The position numbers and the translations under genes were made by a program. Shown here piece after piece: positions 24,873 through 34,967 of a stretch of 64,000 nt of DNA. Under the pieces are notes generated by a model that saw only the letters and a list, made by a program, of their open reading frames with translations, did not search any database and had not been told where the DNA came from. The stretch lies in NCBI GenBank assembly GCA_963971305.1, contig OZ020303.1, forward strand, positions 61,194,867 through 61,258,866. The letters are read 5' to 3'. Position 1 is the stretch's first letter, and each line of letters starts with the position of its first letter. Origin of the DNA: Arcuatula senhousia. Its lineage: Eukaryota; Mollusca; Bivalvia; Mytilida; Mytilidae.

Positions 24873-26163
24873 TCCAGTAATATTGACATCAATCAGGAAG
24901 TGAGCATCATCTGGCACCATAAAGTAAAAAGCCTGCCCCAGACCTATTGACATTCAAGTTTCACATAAGAGATGGTTTTAAAATAATATAATTATTCTTA
25001 ATTGGTGTTTTAACCTTTAAAAAATATAATTTTATACATAAAAGTTTCAAATAAAACTTTTTTTCCATTCAATGAAAAGGTCTTAAAAAAATATTTATGA
25101 GTTTTTTTACTGGTTCTGTGAAACAAAAATACCATTATTTGGTTTGAGTCTAGTAAAGTTACTAGAGTCTTGAAATTTGTATGTAAAACGCCTAACAAGA
25201 GATGTGTGAGGGAGCACAGAAAAAGTATTTTATAATAGATCTTATTCCTTGGTTTCTGTTATCAGTGCTTTTTACACTGATCCAGTGATTTCCAGATAAG
25301 ATGGCCACATGGACAATCAAAGATGATGGAAGCAGGCTCAACTCAGCTGGACATCCTATTAATGGTCCATCTGGTCAGCATGAGGTCATACTCTAAGATG
25401 TTTGATAGTAAAGCCTACAGCAGCATGAGGTCAGCCAGCAGATAATTAATATTATGACCACAGATAATTATTTCTTATCACCATAAAATTATCATTTTTA
25501 ACAACTAGACATATATTAATTGGATTTATCAACCCTCCCCCTTTTTATCTGACAACTCAGTGAGATTTAGGACTACCCCTCATATTTCCACAGATATCCC
25601 CCTCTTGCTATCTAAGAGATTATATTGATGGCCTTCTTGTATCTCTGAGTAACAAATTACATCTTTCAAGCATGCCTCTTCTAATCAAGATCACTAATGA
25701 AATGAACAGTATCCTATTATTTCTATTTCACACTTCTCAATCTAATTTAGCCTGGAAAATCTGCCTGCAATTAGCACTTCCTTGGCAAGATGTTGACAAA
25801 GTTAATATGAAGCTATTTCATTTGACACCAATGAAAATCTAACATTGACATGTTGAATTTAGCACTCTTTCTAGCAAGATGTTGACAAAGTTAAATGATA
25901 ATCTTCTTTATTTGACAAGTCTTTGCTGTATTTGGTTCGGGAAAGGTTCATAAATAGAGCTAAAGTCTAACAGCTTTATGGAAGGGAGGTCTCCATACGA
26001 ATCACCAATGAATATGTATATGAGCAATAATGTCATTGGTTCTTGAAAATGTTCAAAAATGAGATGGATTTTTACTGTTTGACAAATGTCATTGCAAGAA
26101 AGGGGGATCTCATTTCCTTATTAAAAATCTGCAATACTATGGATTCATTTTTTTTTTTGTGGG

Positions 26164-26263
26164 NNNNNNNNNNNNNNNNNNNNNNNNNNNNNNNNNNNNN
26201 NNNNNNNNNNNNNNNNNNNNNNNNNNNNNNNNNNNNNNNNNNNNNNNNNNNNNNNNNNNNNNN
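26164..26263. other. Assembly gap (100 N)
   Basis: Exactly 100 N, a conventional gap of unknown true length. The left flank (ACTATGGATTCATTTTT... GTGGG, 26136-26163) resembles the end of the ACTGTGG MITE family, so the gap probably falls inside a repeat. Confidence 0.97.
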
Positions 26264-26658
26264 GATGCTAAGGATTTCACCATCGGAAATAGAAATAGCT
26301 AATTATGATTTGTAAGTGTATAATTTAGTGGAATTGTTAACTGAAAAGGTCATGGTAAACTTCAATGTACCAATAAATAAGATTGCCAAAATTATATAGA
26401 AACAATAAATTCACTCAACTTTCTGCAGAAAACGTAATAAAATGTGAAGTTTCAATTTATTTCATTGTGGAGTTAACAACTTTTTTTAGTACATGCCCAA
26501 AATTCTAATAGCTTTATATTATACCAACTGTAAAAGTCAATAGTTTGACACATAGGTACAATTTCTAGGAAAAATAAATTTCAAGAAATTTAAAACAAAC
26601 TAAGACAAGAGGTTGCTAAACAAAGTTAATAAACTAATCAAAGCACATAAATACAAAC

Positions 26659-27010
26659 CCATGGGACTGGTCCTTTTGACAAGGATATTCGTAGGTCTAC
26701 TATCCCCTAAAGAATTCACAGCCATAACTTGAAATTCATATTCAGTGAATGGAGACAAATTCTGTACTTTAAGCCCTGGCAAGTGAGTTCTCTGTTCAAT
26801 AATTCCATTCAATGTCCCCTTTTCACGATATTGTAACTTGTAAAAATCAACTGTATCTCCAGGTACTGGGGCCCAAGACAAGTGAATGAATCCTGGCCCA
26901 ACATCAATGACATTAAAGTTCACAGGAGCATTAGGAATCTCAGCCAAGTTCCCAGTTCCAAGTAAAGTTAACAAAGAGTAAAAGGCTAAAAATGTTCTGT
27001 TGATCCTCAT
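26659..27010 (-). CDS. LAR: LAR exon: fibronectin III domain 1, possibly also an alternative first exon
   Basis: The domain core is clear: PNAPVNFNVIDVGPGFIHLSW, then VDFYKLQYREKG and LSPFTEYEFQVMAVNSLGDS, close to LAR FN3-1 (LSPYSEYEFRVxAVN). The donor GTTTGT follows TSPMG in phase 1 and joins FN3-2 in frame. The start is uncertain. The open frame begins at an ATG (27010) giving MRINRTFLAFYSLLTLLG and then TGNLA-EIPNAP, which looks like a signal peptide. As an internal exon it could begin at a weak TTTTTAG acceptor (exon start 26985; 327 nt; phase 1), which would put this hydrophobic stretch between Ig3 and FN3-1. A phase 0 acceptor at GGCTGAG just before IPNAP would fit only the alternative Ig3 donor. 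Confidence 0.85.
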
Positions 27011-28027
27011 GTTTTCTTGTTTGTGGAATGAAAACTCAACTAATCCAAAATCAAATTTGACACATGTTTAACTTGAGAACAAAATCCTATTACACCTCCA
27101 TATACCTAAGAATACAAATTTCCTACACAATGCCTTTAATTAACTCCTGCACAAATAATAACAATTAAAATTCCAATATCAGCATGCAATCAAAACAACT
27201 CATTAATGTCCATTTCACATGCACTTCCTTCAAACAGATGTGATGAGAATGTCTAAAAGTAGCATCTAATCATGTGACACAATACCTGGTGCTGATTGGT
27301 GGGTCAATAGGTTACTCCATCATCCCTAATCAGTGTTTCCATGGCTACTCACCATGATTCTTACTGTCTTAATCAGAAAGAAGTTTTTAAAATGCAGGAA
27401 ATCTTTGTTTTTGCAAGGAGGCCAATTTACTTGAAGATCTTCCTTTATCTGTTGAATCTTATAGATAAAGACTCCAAGAGAACCTGTTTCTGAGATAGTA
27501 GGAATAGAATTCTGATAGATGAAACTCTACCACTAGCTGAGAGATCTAATGAATTCCATGGTTCAAAACTCTTTCAGGAACACTTCTGTTCTGATTTTTA
27601 TCTCAATACAAGACTTAATTGAAAAAAAATCCCATGAAACTTTTATCTGGTTCAATAGAAAAGCTCAAAATATTGAAAATTGAACGATTTGGATAACTGC
27701 CTCTCTTTAATTACTATTTGTGAAAAGAATTAATATAAAACATTACTTTTTTTCTACTTGTTTTAACATGAATAAAAGAGAATTATTTAGTTTTATCAGC
27801 AATACAACCAAACACCTAAAATTGATTGCAATATCTTTAAAAATGTGAAAATGATTATCTTCCTGCTGAAATTAATTGCAAGGTATGCATCGGTGAATTC
27901 TACCAATATTTATTGAGAAGATGTGTATTCCCTTATGACAAGGAATCATTCTAATAAAATCCATCATTCAATAAGTTTCCAGAGCCTGAAGCTCGTACAC
28001 CAACTGCAGCAACAACATAAAAAATAA

Positions 28028-28986
28028 AAAGCTACGCCGAGCGCAGCATGATACGACCGCAACAAGTTGAACCCTGTACATTGGAGGCCCAATATGGATA
28101 GTCTATTGCTTTGGTCACATGCAGCCCATGGTGGACTTACAAAGCTTTTTTACACATGCAACCTATGGTGGACTTTAAAATGCATATTTGACACATATAT
28201 ATTTATAATAACATTTAATAAAAAAAAAATATTTCTATATTCATTGACATTTTTGACACGATTAAGCCCCTTTTGGCCCTTTTTTAAAAAAAGGTTAGGA
28301 CCACAAAATGCAATAAAAAGCTTCCTTCAGTGTATATAATCATCATATTTAAACTTCATAACAATTGGCTGGCTCACTACAGCTAAATTTCTTGTGTAAA
28401 ACCATTTGCCTTGACCAACTTTAAAAAATGGCGTTTTTTGCCCCTTTGACCCCTTATACCTCAAAAACAGTAAGAGATATTTCAAATCTGATTGAAAAAT
28501 GCTGGCAGGGATTTTCACAAGGATTCCAATGAAAAAAAGATTTTGAAAATCGGACCACAAATAAAAAAGTTGATTTTTTGGGTGTGGCCCGTCTTTGGCC
28601 CCCCTGTAGCAATGTAACAGTTCAATATACATCAAAACCATTTAGACATTTTGTTGACAGAATTTAATAAGGAATTCAATGAAAAAAGAATTTTCAAAAT
28701 CAAACGAATAATAAACATTCTACAACAGTTTTGTCAATACACACGTATTAGCCCCTTTTGGCCCTTTTTTCTAAAACGGTAGGGGCCACCAACCCCAAAT
28801 ACAATAGGAACCTTCCTCTAGTGGTTACAAACATCATATGGAAATTTCATAACAATTGGTCAATATTTACTCAAGTTATTGCACGGAAACCAAATGTCCC
28901 CAGACGACGACGACGACGACGACGACAACAACGACAACGACAGCATCATACCATTATACGTCCGCAAATTTTTTGCGGTCGTATAA
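28028..28986. mobile_element. Hairpin/GAC-microsatellite element, copy 1
   Basis: Starts with AAGCTACGCCGAGCGCAGCA and ATACGACCGCAA (28051-28062). It ends with a GAC/GACAAC microsatellite (about 28905-28940) and a hairpin around CCGCAAATTTTTTGCGG, closing with TTGCGGTCGTAT (28973-28984), the exact inverse of the 5' motif. The interior holds two diverged copies of a segment beginning GCCCCTTTTGGCCCTTTTTT (about 28265 and 28750). It has the same architecture as the element at 19592. Open frames across it are not genes. Confidence 0.8.
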
Positions 28987-30312
28987 AAACTAGCACCATC
29001 AACATTTAAATTCAAATTTTATTGACAAAACGTATCTTTATTGGTTTAATTGGCCGATTAGTTTTGCAAATTATGAAATTATCTGTAGTATATCAAAGCC
29101 AACATATATTCCAAGTTAGGAAAATGTCATTAAAATTTAAAATGGATGAATATCGTGTAACATTAGAAGACATTAGCAGTTTTGATGGATTTCCAGCCTG
29201 GTAATTGGATATCAGCAACACGAAATTCATAGTTCGTTTGAAAAAAGGGGGGTCATATTTCCATTAAATAAAGACCATGCATAATCCTAACTGAAATATA
29301 CATGATGAAGCTCAACAAATTAACGATCCGTAATTAACTCCCTTAATGTAAATCCATTAATATTCCACATGAGTGTTCTGATAGATATTAAAACAATCAT
29401 AATTATATATGATTAACAGTGTAAAAAATGGATTTATCCATTAGGTAATTTATTGATCTATGCCATTCCCAGAAATTCTAGTTTCAGTTGACTTTTTTCT
29501 AAACTTACATGCATGTTTACATTTTAAACATTATGCATTCAAAAATTCTAAAACTGGAAGTTGCATTATCTAATTACATATGTTTACATCTGGGAAAATA
29601 AATTCAATCAAATGATTGATCAATGGATCTTAGCCCTAGTTCTAAGACCTTCTATAACACTGGAGACTAGGCGTTGGCTATAGGAAGTCAGTTTTTATTT
29701 TGTCATAGGAAACCAGAGAACTGAGCCGAAACCATAAACTGACCAAGGACAGCTAATTGACAATCAAATGCAGATGCAAAACTATGGAGTCCAATCTGCC
29801 AACAAGCAGGCATAATAGACCAAAGGTCCAACAAGAGCCACTATCATTTCAGGCCAAGTGTGTGAGACATCTACTGTTACAATTGTTAACATCTTAAATG
29901 GAGGTCTGGTATATCTTTATTAGTGTGTTGCTACCACACACCCCTCCAGACCCGTTGTTTGAGACTCAGACAGTTCTGAATAAAGAAATAACTTACTAAA
30001 ACTGCCAAAAACATTTTTTTTTTCATATTGAGCAAGAGTTTTAAACAGGAAACATCTAAAATTATGAGACCTTTAACAGTTTTGTGTTAAAACCAGCTGT
30101 CTGCATAATAAAACTAAACCTTGAAAAATCTTTTATCTAAAACATGCATTAGTGTTTACAGCATACAATCAGAAATATGGAAGCAAGGGAGATAACTCAA
30201 TTAGTAGGGACTGATATCAGGATTTACAGATCTGGCAAATTTATGCAATGATTAATGATATGATAAGACCTTATGTAATAATTCTCATCAAAGGTAACAC
30301 ATTTGGAAGAAA

Positions 30313-30337
30313 AAAGGAGAGAGAGAGAGAAAGAGAG
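30313..30337. repeat. GA microsatellite
   Basis: AAAGGAGAGAGAGAGAGAAA followed by GAGAGA; simple repeat in the Ig3 to FN3-1 intron. Confidence 0.85.
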
Positions 30338-30974
30338 ATCATAGACTAACATTTTGATAAGGTTAAAAGAGTTTGGAATCATTTATCCTCTATATCAATC
30401 CCATTAATCAAGTCATAATTTGATAATCACTTTGATAAAGTAAGATATTTGGAAGTGGAGATGAAAATTTATGTCTGATCATTTTTGGTGTACTAAATCT
30501 TTCCACAAAGATAAATATCTACAAGTGCCACATATCTTTTATTTGGATTATCCACTGATTTTCCTGTTTTCTTGGCATTGAAGATTTAGTAAACAGTCTT
30601 AAAATCCGCAGCTTACAAGAATTCATTCCGAAATATGTCAAGGTGGCATGTACTAATTTGATCAAAAAGAAGTGAAGGTGTATGGATGGGACAATCAAAT
30701 GTCGTAATTCTGTTAATCCCCCAAAAAAGACACAGACAAAATCCGTAAACATAAACCATCACAACACAACCAACCACTTAAAAAAAACAAGAACATATAC
30801 ATTGTATTACAAAAGACTGCAATCACCAACATGAACTCAAGTCAAAATGTGATTGAGCTCAGGTGCTCAAGGAGCAGTTCCTACTTGCTATAGCACACCC
30901 GTCCATGTAAGGATCATAAGAGACAATATAGAGCAGAAATATTTCAGGCCTTTTGCAAGTCATTTATCTCTTAC

Positions 30975-31244
30975 CTTTAACCTTGACCTCTACACCACGT
31001 TCAATATTTCCCAGTTCTGACGAGGCAACACATGTGTAGTTCTTGCTCTCTGTGACATTAATCAAGGTCAAGGTATTTGTTCCAATCCTAGCTTCCTCTT
31101 CAGGAGACAATTCTATTGGACCAACTCTGAACTTGACCTTTGGCATTGGTGACCCCACTGCTGTACAGGTTATGTTAACATTGGTGTTAGGGTTGACCTC
31201 AATCTTGTCTGGTAGCTGGGTAAAATGAGGTGGCACTCTTCTTA
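30975..31244 (-). CDS. LAR: LAR exon: Ig domain 3
   Basis: This 270-nt exon, phase 1 to 1, has a TTATCATTGCAG acceptor and a GTAAGAG donor. It encodes RVPPHFTQLPDKIEVNPN, the first cysteine in VNITCTAVGSPMPKVKF, and the second in SKNYTCVASSELGNIERG, ending VEVKVK. The ITCVAVGSPMP and NYTCVAxSxLG signatures are typical of LAR Ig3. Potential N-glycosylation sites include NIT and NYT. A weaker in-frame alternative donor (AAG followed by GTTAAA) lies six bases before the strong one; it matters because the acceptor of the next exon is unclear. Confidence 0.93.
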
Positions 31245-32009
31245 CTGCAATGATAAAGAGGAAAGGTTTTTATTCAGCAAGTAAAATACAGTAGAAAATA
31301 TTATACATGTATAGCCTGTGTAAATAATTTGCTAAATATGTCAAAATTTCATTTCAAGTCAACTGCAGTTTGCATATAACAGATTTTTATAATCTACTTA
31401 TACAATTGATTTATAAATATGAAAAACAGCATGTCAAGGTTTCCAACAGCTAATCTCAAATAACCTACTTTGGAATTAAGGACAGGAAGTAGGTCACAAC
31501 ATGAAACCTGGTAACTCTTACTTTTTTCCTTTAATTAAAGGTTTATGCAAATTGTAAACCATGCTATAAAATCTAAGATCCCTGTATATTCTTATAATTT
31601 CAATATTTCTCCAAGAACCTTAAAGTTCATCTCTTATAAGAATTATTACACATTTTTTCAAATAATAAAATCATTGATGAATCATTAAAGGAAGTTCTAG
31701 AAAAAATCAGGTTATGTCTAGGAGGAAACTTCAGAGACAATCCTTATCAATATAATTATAAGATATTGCGATAAGCTTATGCAATAAAGACAATTTTTTT
31801 TCATAACTCTTTTTATCCAACCTGAATATTAAAATGGTAGACCAAAATATATACAGCATATTGGAAAAGCAGTTCAGGGGAAAATAGTCTTTTTAAAATA
31901 AGCCAAACGAAAAAAAGAAATACAATTTAAAGAATTAGTAAGTTTTCTCTTATAAAAACCAACCTTGATTATTTTGAACCTGAAGTAAACCTGATCTTGG
32001 ACCAATGAA

Positions 32010-32075
32010 TAATTTGATGGGTGGACAATCAGACCTGAGGGCTATGTGTCCCTCTACTTTTGTAGGAGGGGCATA
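32010..32075. repeat. Short dispersed repeat with GCCCCTCTACTTTTGTAGGAGGGGC-like hairpin, copy 1
   Basis: Contains GGACAATCAGACC and then TGTCCCTCTACTTTTGTAGG followed by AGGGGCA; the ends pair into a hairpin. Related copies lie at 53005-53075 and 59500-59575. Confidence 0.5.
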
Positions 32076-32102
32076 CGAATTGGAATGTACATCATATGAA
32101 TA

Positions 32103-33256
32103 AAAAGCTACGCCGAGCGCAGCATGATACGACCTCAACAAGTTGAACCCTGTACGTTGGAGGCCCAGTATGGATAGTCCATTGCTTTGGTCACATGAAG
32201 CCCATGGTGGACCTACAAAGCTTTTTGACACATGCATCTTGTGGTGGACTTAAAAATGCATTTTTGACACATTTATATTTACATCAACATCTAATACAAA
32301 AGCCTTATTTATATATACATGTATTAATTTACAATTTTGGCCCTTTGACCCCTAATTTCTCAAAAACGGTAAAAATATTGCAAATCCGATTGAAGAATAA
32401 GGCAGAAATATTCACAAGGAATCCAATGAAAAAAAGATTTTGAAAATTGGACCACAAATAAAAAAGTTGATTTTAAGGGCGTGGCCTGTCTTTAGCCCCC
32501 CTGTAGCAATGTAATGGTGAAATACATATCAAATCATTGACACATTAGGTAGATAGAATCTAATGATGAATTCAATAAAAAAAGAATTTTCAAAATCGAA
32601 TGAATGATGAACATTCTACAACAGATTTGTCAATACACCCGTTTTTGTCAATACACCCGTTTTAGCCCTTTTTGGCCCTTTTTTCTAAAACAGAAGGGGC
32701 CATAAACCCCAAATACAAAACCAACATTCCTTTAGTGGATATAATCATCATATTAAAACTTCATAACAATTGGCAGGCCCACTACAACTTAATTTTTGGT
32801 TTAAATGACAAACTTTTAAAAACGGCGTTTTTGGTCCCTTTGACCCCTAATTCTCAAAAACGGTGTGACCCCTTTTTGACCCCCAGTAGCAATGTAACGG
32901 TACAAGATACATCAAAGCCGTTGATACATTTTGTTGACAGAATTTATTGAGGAATACAATAAAAAAAGAATGATCAAAATTGGATGAAAATTTAACATTC
33001 TACAGACGTTTTGTCAATATACGCATTTTTGCCCCTTTTGGCCCTTTTTTCTTAAACGGTAGGGGCCAGAAACCCCAAATGCAATACCAACCTTCCTTTA
33101 GTGGTTATAAACATCATATCAAAATTTTATAACAATTGGTTATCTACAACTTAAGTTATCGCACGGAAGTGTCTACAGACGACAACGACAACGACGACGA
33201 CGAAGACAACGACATCGCCATAACATAATACGATCGCAAAAATTTTGCGGTCATAT
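32103..33256. mobile_element. Hairpin/GAC-microsatellite element, copy 2
   Basis: Same family as 28028-28986: identical start AAAGCTACGCCGAGCGCAGC, the same GCCCCTTTTGGCCC core units (about 32660 and 33030 plus partial units), a GACGAC microsatellite near 33177-33215, and a terminal hairpin TCGCAAAAATTTTGCGG. The terminal inverted repeat has mutated here (GACCTCAA at the 5' end). It lies in the LAR intron between Ig2b and Ig3. Confidence 0.8.
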
Positions 33257-34727
33257 AAAAAATCAGGCAGACCACAAATGTAAGAAAACTACTGGTAACA
33301 GTTGGCAAATACACTGGACAATTTGACTGTGACTTAAGATTAAAAAGAATTGGGGTTGCAACTTTCAACTTTCATATCAAGGCATATAAATCTGCTAAAA
33401 TGATCTTTAAATTTTAAGTCAAAAGACCTTCAAATTCACTGAAAGACAAAAACATCATCATCATTAAACACAAGAGTACTAACATATTCAGATTGCAAAA
33501 CATCATTACAAAACAACATGAATCAGTTAAGTGTCAGATCCTATCTTAGACTTAACCCAAAGTACATCATCTTAGTATCAAATTTATAAGATAACACTAA
33601 AAAAATAGATTTATCCCTGGAGAGGAACCTAACTGATATAATGGCTCTTGGCGTGCCAAAAACTTATTAAAAGCCCTGATAAGACCAAATTATTGAAATA
33701 TAAAATGGAGGACTTGATGTAGAGAACATCTTTATAATGTCTGTATTTTATATCAATATGAAAATTTGTGTTTTTAGTTTTTGATCAAAGCAGATAATTT
33801 TCTTGCTGAAAAATTCAACCTTGTAATGTGCTTAGCTCTAAAACTTTTGGCCTGGTTCGAAGATACTTACACAAGAAGAAAATCAATAAAAAAAAATTTA
33901 CACAATTTTTCTAGAGAAAAATAGACTTCAGTTAAATTGATCGAAACTATTCAATGGTAACCAGGATTTTAGTTCAGGGGGCCATATTTTTTTTTTTGCT
34001 GAGTGAAGGGAGGTGCAAATTTTTTTAATTGATTTTATCATGAGAACACAATTTTTGCCAGTTTTAGGAGAGGCCAAAGCTCTACAGGCCCCCATCTCAA
34101 TCCATGCCTGGTAATTTTTGTCTACCCTTGAAGTTGAAAATAATTCTAGAGGCTTTTACTTCTCTTGCAATGAGTGCCTGGTAAATGAGTTAAACAGAAG
34201 ATCAGAAAAAGTCAGTGACAAAAAATTTTGATGATCTGCTGTGAAAAATCCTCTAATTGAATATGTCAAAAGTTAAGTCAAACTACAGAAGTTAAAAGGT
34301 CTTGCTTCATGGAAAACTAATCTCATTAAAAAGACTAGACACAAAGACACAATAAATGTGCACTGAAGTCAGACTATCCAGCATAGAAAATAATTGACAA
34401 GATGATTGTCATAAAATTCTTAATATTAATGTAGGAAAAACTTCAAACTTTGTAGTGTTTTAATGATATAATACAGAAGAACCAACAATGCAAATTCATA
34501 TCCAACAATGATGACAATTCAGCAAAACAATGCATGAAAGTACTTTAAAGGGTAGAAAAAGTAGCTGGAAAGAAGCAGCCCTGAATTCAAATCCCAATCC
34601 TTTTTGTTAGCTATAAAACCAATCAAATTTTGCAAGTCTGTTTTAAATGGTATGTTTTTCTGTGTGTAGTTCTTTCATGATGTCATTACTGCTTTTGTGC
34701 TTTCTACATTTGAATGTCCTTGTGAAC

Positions 34728-34967
34728 GCGCGGATTCAGATGGATTCGCACCTGGTGTGTGCCCCCTCCAAAATTTGAAATCTTAATTTTTTGTCATATA
34801 ATTTGATTTCCTCGAGAAATACCTTTCGATTTTGCTTATCAGACATTAGACATTATTTTATTTCAGCCAATCAAGGACCTTTGAAGGCAATGACAATTGA
34901 CATTTATGATTTCAGAAGTAAGCTTATATTTTGTATGTGCGCCCCACATCAAATCCTTAATCCGCGC
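34728..34967. mobile_element. Possible MITE with GCGCGGATT ends
   Basis: GCGCGGATT at 34728-34736 is inverted as AATCCGCGC at 34959-34967, with related flanking bases (TGGATT against AAGGATT). About 240 bp in the Ig2b-Ig3 intron, noncoding. Short TIR only, so tentative. Confidence 0.45.

Larger units (their letters stand above)
8349..26658 (-). other. LAR intron between FN3-1 and FN3-2, rich in mobile elements
   Basis: The largest intron segment seen. It contains the SINE-like repeat, the 45-bp duplication, the THAP/YqaJ transposon, MITE-like elements, the 182-bp tandem element, the 23328 hairpin element and the assembly gap. Between 22500-22600 and 22805-22890 there is a weak tandem similarity (TTGATTTTCTT...TTTCTTGAGAAATTT). 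At 25785 and 25873 GCAAGATGTTGACAAAGTTA is repeated. Confidence 0.7.
27011..30974 (-). other. LAR intron between Ig3 and FN3-1
   Basis: Contains hairpin element copy 1 and the GA repeat. The segment 27240-27360, upstream of the ATG at 27010 on minus, has a CCAAT motif in the minus orientation (27295-27299) and a CATGTGAC E-box (27271-27278). A promoter there is only a suggestion. Confidence 0.5.

Noticed and set aside
28067..29009. Open frames within hairpin element copy 1, one with an arginine run
   Set aside because: The arginine run is the GAC/CGA microsatellite; no frame is conserved in copy 2.
28758..29009. Possible nuclear-localisation-like Arg-rich peptide
   Set aside because: Purely microsatellite derived.
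32195..32950. Open frames within hairpin element copy 2
   Set aside because: Noncoding repeat; frames not shared with copy 1.
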